Position numbers and translations under genes: made by a program
Shown: positions 59,325 to 64,000 of the stretch, one piece after another
Numbering within the stretch: the first letter of the stretch is position 1
Layout: every line of letters starts with the position of its first letter
The notes under the pieces: model-generated
What the model was told of the DNA's origin: nothing
Seen by the model: only the letters and a program-made list of their open reading frames with translations
The model's database searches: none
Source of the DNA: Watersipora subatra
Lineage: Eukaryota; Bryozoa; Gymnolaemata; Cheilostomatida; Watersiporidae
Length of the DNA: 64,000 nucleotides
Assembly (NCBI RefSeq): GCF_963576615.1
Contig: NC_088714.1
Location: 50,074,338-50,138,337 of the forward strand
Reading direction: 5' to 3'

Positions 59325-59748
59325 GACACTACTAAAAAGCACAGCTTATGAGCAACCAACCACGACAACCCAACTACTCAACTACTTGTGAACATAATTT
59401 GTACGAACAGCTTGTCTTAAATCGCGCAAAAGAATCCTGCTGTTTAGCTTAGTGATTGTAAGCTAACACTGTGTTTTAGGGATTAGATATTTCGCTATAA
59501 CGGGTCTGTACGTTATTACCGAGATTCGCGGAGTTTAGGCTATGTAACAGCTCCACTTGCATTCGCTTTAGGCAACCTAATTACCATAATCTATTGAAGG
59601 GGCGTTCAAGACGTCTCACACTGCTACAATACTACTCTTCGGCTACACCCACTTCCTCTGATTTTATTCCTTTCCCAGAGCGAAATAATAAAATTGTTAA
59701 GTAATGCGTGCATTTTAAGGTTGTGTAAAATAAAAACAGGACTGTAAT
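59325..59748. promoter_or_regulatory. Divergent intergenic region, likely bidirectional promoter
   Basis: Only 424 bp separate the start codons of two divergently transcribed housekeeping genes, adenylosuccinate synthetase (-) and the PPP1R21 homologue (+). The stretch is richer in CpG than the introns around it, has no obvious TATA box and contains CACTTCCTC (59650-59658), an ETS-like site common in shared promoters. Both 5' UTRs must also lie here. Confidence 0.55.
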
Positions 59749-59799
59749 ATGTCTGAAGCGGATGCAAGATATAGAAAGTTAGCAACAGAGTACGCAAAA
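59749..59799 (+). CDS. PPP1R21: PPP1R21 homologue exon 1
   Basis: Seventeen codons starting ATG TCT GAA and ending GCA AAA|GTCAGT, phase 0. It is accepted because it joins in frame to exon 2 and matches the family N-terminus. Confidence 0.8.
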
Positions 59800-61047
59800 G
59801 TCAGTATTATATTATATCATCTGCTAAAGCGCTTATTTGAGTAACTTAGAATTATTGTAAGCTAACCTCATATTATTTACTCTTCAGTATGCGCTAAAAC
59901 CTATTCCGAGCGTTACCATTTAAAATCAATATACATTGCTTTTTATAGAGTTTATTGGACATTTTGATTGTTGTGTTGTAATGATGGTAGTTGCTTTCAC
60001 AATATTTTTTTAGAAAGTGTATATTGCTGTAAAACTTACTGCGTATGATGCGTGTTTTGTTCTTCAAGCTTTACTTGTCATCTTATTTTAATACCGAATA
60101 AAAATGAAAGCATAGCGGCTCAAATTTTTGTGTGATCTCCTTAGTGAGGATTTCCAATAAATGGGAATAAAAGGTAGTCCTAATGCATAAGTATTATTCA
60201 GTTGCAGTGCGAATCGTGTTTAATGGAGAGGCATTGTAGCAGCGTTCTTTGTAAGTAAAACAAATAGTGATCTGGCATGTTGAAGATTCTAGATTATTCG
60301 TGTACTTGTTTTCCTGAAAAACTAAGTTTTTTTACTGACTGCCAGTTTGTCTCCACTGTAATTAGGGAAACAGTCCCAACATCGACAAGTCCGAACCTAG
60401 ACAAGTCCCAATCTCGACAGGGGTTGGTCCGAATCTAGACAAAGGTTGGTCCGAACATCGACAAAGGCTGATGCAGTTTTACAATAATTTAATCTTCAAC
60501 AAATAATCAATGTCTTTTTGCAGTTCTATCCTCACTTCAAAAAATAAAAATCAAAGCTACTCACCGAAGTTTAGATTTCAAATAAAACATTTTGCTAGCA
60601 TAACAGTCAACCATATTTACGATTGTTACTTGTTTTAGCATTCGTTCTATATTTAGGTTGGGCAAAATATTGTTAGGCTTACATAAGCTGGGGAGTGCTG
60701 CATCAAATGGATCACAAGATATTTTTGCGCAAATAAATCTTTTACATATAAATCGCTCATTTACTATGAAAATAGTAGATGGTAAAATTGTAAAACTGCT
60801 GTCGAGAATTGGGCTAACCGTTGTCGATATACAAACTCGTCGAGTTTCAAACCAGTCAAGGTTCGGACTATAAACCCTGTAATTATAATAAATTTTATTT
60901 GTAGACTATAGTTCGCTTTTATCTGAAATTGTGAATTGTCTAAGCAATATTTCAACATGATTTTGTCATTTCATGTAGCTGAAGGCTCAGGTACCTGTAC
61001 TTCGAAAAGCATTTCTTGATGAACAGCAGAAAGAAGTTTCGTTAAAG
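59749..61047 (+). CDS. PPP1R21: PPP1R21 (KLRAQ-motif protein) homologue, 5' part
   Basis: Two exons are visible: 59749-59799 and 60979-61047, joined in phase 0 through GTCAGT and ATGTAG. They encode MSEADARYRKLATEYAK and LKAQVPVLRKAFLDEQQKEV-SLK. The start, with its YRKLATEYAKLKAQ, matches the N-terminus of PPP1R21, whose KLRAQ motif gives the family its name. PPP1R21 is a coiled-coil protein of early endosomes, part of a complex that tethers vesicles and mRNA (FERRY), and was first listed as a protein phosphatase 1 partner. Only about 40 of roughly 780 residues lie in the window. The next exon should continue the coiled coil but was not found before 64000, so the second intron is at least about 2.9 kb. 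Confidence 0.82.
60365..60877. mobile_element. 513-bp inverted-repeat transposon with 8-bp target duplication
   Basis: The ends GGGAAACAGTCC and the inverse of GGGTTTATAGTCC are flanked by TGTAATTA on both sides (60357-60364 and 60878-60885). Both end regions contain GTCCGAACC and CGACAAG/CTCGAC repeats. The left subterminal part is a short array of TCCGAATCTAGACAAAGG-like units (60373-60470). No transposase. It lies in intron 1 of the PPP1R21 homologue. Confidence 0.75.
60979..61047 (+). CDS. PPP1R21: PPP1R21 homologue exon 2 (KLRAQ-like motif)
   Basis: Twenty-three codons after ATGTAG, ending AAG|GTATGC, phase 0. Together with the last codon of exon 1 it forms KLKAQ, the family motif with one change, then VLRKAFLDEQ as in VLKKGVVDEQ of the human protein. 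Confidence 0.83.
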
Positions 61048-62647
61048 GTATGCCTCTGAGATTTATTATGCCAACGGGCCTTTAAATAGCAAACAAAACT
61101 CATGTTGTTATAATTTTTGGCATATATGAAGCTTTTAAACTACTTTTTTATGTTCAATGAAATAAATTGGTTTGTGTCAGGTAAGATATCTTATTGCATT
61201 TGGCTTGCTTCATCATCTTTGCTAAATATGATTTGCTAACTGAATGATTTATTCAAGCAGTTAACATTAGAGCTTGTTTGGAAACATTTGTTCTCTTTAT
61301 ATTCCTTTTATTTAGTGCCTTTTTTGTCGCTTGAGCAATTAAATTGTATTTTTATTATTTAGATTCTAATTTTATTAGAATCCAAATTCTATTCTGTTAG
61401 ATTGGATGTCAAACAGATAGCAGAACAAACATACAACTTTGAACAACTGATACAACTTCCATCAGTCTATTATTAACTACAACAATCACAATAATTTTTC
61501 ATTAATTTATTTAGTGTTGCAATTAGTCTCTTGACATTGGCTCAGCCATCATTTTTAGCAAGAAGGTGAAAATCCAAGCACTGCTGTGTAAGCTCAGTTT
61601 TGTAGGGTGATCAGGCAGTATGAGCAAGTTGACACCTTGAAAAGTAAGAACTGTTAATGCTGATTTAGTTAAGAAATTCTAGCCTCATAGAAGGCCTCAA
61701 TAAAAATCATGCTGTAGAAACAGCCATATTCCAAACTTAATTCATTCTAATATTTGGATTGTATGTCAGAGTTATAATGTTGGATCAAATATTTCTATAA
61801 GAAAATGCTATATTTCATCTAGGCCTAAGTCATATCAGTGCTTGAAAACCTAACTATAAATAATCGAGGTAATGGCACTTAGCACGTCAAACTATGTAAA
61901 ATAACTACATGTAAATAAAAAAACTTATATGTAAAAGCGATATAATATGGAAGCTATATATAAAAAAGTTGAGAGTATTAATGTGGTAATATTAAATAAA
62001 AGGAAATGCTTTTAATGTCACCTTACCTTAAAGATTAATAAGACCTAGTTTAGCCTCGGCATTGCTTACGTTTAGAAGTGATGATAGAAGTGTGCCAACT
62101 TGAACTAATTGATTTCTAAGCTAGCCTACTTTATGTTTTTTATTTCATTATCTTTTCTAGCCTTTTTTCGAGGAACTCCGAAAGTTATTTTGGAAATTAT
62201 TTCGTTTAGACTCAAACTTTTGGTGAACTAGTGCTCTGTTGGAGATCGTCAGATGTAAAAACTATGTGTGTAATTATTCTGGAATGCTAATGGATGATCA
62301 GTTGTTAGAGCATTGGTTTACGAATCTGAAAGTTGCATGTTTGAGAGCTTTTCTGGCTTTGACTGATACAGCTCTCATTATAGTAAATATTGGCCATCAA
62401 GCATGGATTTTTATTCACTGCCCATTGGAGTTGTATTCTACTGAAGCCATTTCAAATTATTGGTAACCTGCATTAGCTTGGCATTCGTAAAAGACGGAGC
62501 AATAGATACAACATTCGGGCAACAAAACATCTGATGGCAAGCAGCAGGCGAGTGAAGCAAAATCAATCCAAAGTTTTCATATTGAGCACCTAGACATAGT
62601 CATTGCCTCTTTGTAATTTGTTTATCAGAGGTGGAAATAAAGCATAC
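61048..62647. other. Intron sequence of the PPP1R21 homologue
   Basis: No further exon is recognised. A tRNA-like fragment (GATCAGTTGTTAGAGCATTGG near 62295) may be a SINE head. Otherwise the stretch is AT-rich and unremarkable. Confidence 0.4.
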
Positions 62648-63012
62648 TGTTGTATATGCAGGCGTCTCTTGTGTGCCTGACTATGTTACAGGAACTTGGG
62701 CTAAGGGAGCCAGATAGGCTTTGGGAGGCAAAGCCTCTCACACAGGCTTGCAGGATTATGTAGCTTTCTCAGCTTATTGTTGTGTATTCACTCATCACGA
62801 CTTCACTATCTCGTAGTGGGAAGAAGAATGTTCCCTTATACACCCTTCTCCATATCTATTTAGCTATTCCTTAGCTTTATCAATAAGCTGAGAAGGCTAC
62901 ATAATCCTGCAAGCCTGTGTGAGAGGCTTTGCCTTCCAAAGCCTATCTGGCTCCCTTAGCCCAGGTTCCTGTAACATAGTTAGGCGCACAAGGGACGCCT
63001 GCATATACAACA
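62648..63012 (+). repeat. 132-bp inverted repeat with 101-bp spacer
   Basis: Arms 62648-62779 and 62881-63012 are equal in length and aligned without gaps. They differ at six positions, about 95% identity. All six are T/C or G/A differences arranged so that a + strand RNA would have G.U pairs at every one, giving an unbroken 132-bp duplex. The outer flanks show weaker similarity for another dozen bases. It may be a foldback element or a hairpin RNA source in the PPP1R21 homologue's intron. Confidence 0.9.
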
Positions 63013-63419
63013 TGCTTATTTTTTCTTTGAAGCCTGAACATAGGACCTTTAACTATTGGGGTTCAAACATAGGTTTCACCACCAATCATGTTGGGAGGCA
63101 ACAAGTTTTAGAGATGGTGTCTGACATGCATGTATGCTATAATTCTCTGGTACACTAATAAAGCCTGCATCATCATGAGCTCGCTAATGTGTTAAACGGG
63201 AGCTTAGCAATTGTGCATGAGCATGAAAGTAGCCTGTGAACCAGATGTTAACTCGTACTAAAACCGAAAGTGGCCTTAACTGTATGGGTTGAGTGATCCT
63301 CTCCTATACTTACTCTTCGGGTCATGGTAGCTCTCGCCAGCCTAACCTGTTGCCTTCAGTTTTAACTTGTAAGTCCTGAACACATACCTGTTCCTGCTTT
63401 ACCTGTCCCTGTGCCTTGA

Positions 63420-64000
63420 CTAAACATCCAGGTCACCCTCGCCCTCTGCCGACGCCACCTGGTCCTCCAAATCACATATAGGGTATATCCCAAACTCTTC
63501 CTCGGTGCCTGACATGCTCTCGATCAGAATCTCCTCTTCATCAGCCGCTTTAGCGACAGAACTATGTTCCTGGGTTACTACGCCACCTGTTTCGGCATGG
63601 CTAGCCTCTTGGCTAGTACAGGTTGCTGTCGAGACAGCATCCTCTACACCTCCCTGATTTGAGGTGTGGGGAGTCAAGTGGGTCTCCCCGCCTACAGGTA
63701 GCTGGTTGCCTGTAGGTAACTTAACCTCACCCTGGGTAGCAAGACGCATAGCATCCTTCAGAATGTTGTCTTTCAGGGTAGCCAAGTTTGTCAAGGCAGC
63801 CTTGAATTTCCGCTCATTCTCAATTTTTGGCTGGAACTGGCGCTCATCAACCTCTACGGCCGCAATAGCCATTCTGTACTCCTCCTCTATTCCGGATCTG
63901 CATTCAGCAAGGGCATGTTTACGCTGTAGGATAACCTCACGTGACATAAAATCAGACTGAACTTCATAAAGGAAGTCGCTTACCTGATTCAGGAAAGGTT
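63420..64000 (-). CDS. Unidentified open frame running off the right edge
   Basis: From the window edge to TAG at 63420-63422 the - strand has about 193 codons without a stop, unusual in this AT-rich DNA, and the stretch is more GC-rich than its surroundings. The first ATG in the window (63945-63947) starts MSREVILQRKHALAECRSGI, a charged helix-prone region, followed by a Gly/Thr-rich linker and an acidic C-terminus with DEEEILIESMSGTEEEF and EGEGDLDV. I recognise no domain. It could be the end of a retroelement Gag-like protein, or the terminal exon of a gene on the opposite strand inside the PPP1R21 homologue's intron. Confidence 0.45.
   Translation of the reverse strand, partial: PFLNQVSDFLYEVQSDFMSREVILQRKHALAECRSGIEEEYRMAIAAVEVDERQFQPKIENERKFKAALTNLATLKDNILKDAMRLATQGEVKLPTGNQLPVGGETHLTPHTSNQGGVEDAVSTATCTSQEASHAETGGVVTQEHSSVAKAADEEEILIESMSGTEEEFGIYPICDLEDQVASAEGEGDLDV

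Overview
This window is nuclear DNA from a metazoan, most likely a marine invertebrate and possibly a lophotrochozoan. The species cannot be fixed from the sequence alone. The DNA is AT-rich, coding sequence is broken into short exons with consistent GT..AG introns, introns are full of transposon debris and minisatellites, and the three recognisable genes are animal housekeeping genes. There is no operon structure, CRISPR array or prokaryotic signal.

Layout. 1-8291: intergenic, holding a decayed non-LTR retrotransposon (about 200-760) and an intact ~820-bp inverted-repeat transposon (6012-6833). 8292-32300, + strand: a complete 11-exon gene for an ABCB10-like mitochondrial inner-membrane ABC half-transporter, reconstructed as 651 aa with continuous reading frame across all junctions. 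32301-34318: convergent intergenic gap. 34319-59324, - strand: a complete 11-exon adenylosuccinate synthetase gene, 426 aa. 59325-59748: a 424-bp divergent intergenic region, probably a shared promoter. 59749 to the right edge, + strand: the first two exons of a PPP1R21 (KLRAQ-motif) homologue, whose remaining exons lie outside the window. 63420-64000, - strand: a long open frame of unknown identity running off the right edge.

The three genes do not form a pathway. ABCB10 belongs to mitochondrial haem/redox biology, adenylosuccinate synthetase to de novo AMP synthesis, and PPP1R21 to endosomal trafficking. Their arrangement is convergent (ABCB10/ADSS) and then divergent (ADSS/PPP1R21).

The introns carry several mobile elements whose borders can be read to the base from target-site duplications: a P-element-like transposon with an 8-bp duplication (24212-27049) that contains a nested TA-flanked pogo/Tigger-like element (25567-26846); a second Tigger-like element (47144-48313) inserted in an older repeat; a family with 7-bp duplications that includes a 43-bp copy made of little more than its two ends; four TTAA-flanked elements, one (48936-50920) with unidentified reading frames; an 8-bp-duplication element (60365-60877); and a 132-bp-arm inverted repeat (62648-63012) whose only arm differences would all be G.U pairs in a + strand RNA. 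Four minisatellites (27, 33, 34 and 48 bp) lie in introns. The 33-bp array begins exactly on an exon-intron junction and copies the splice donor.
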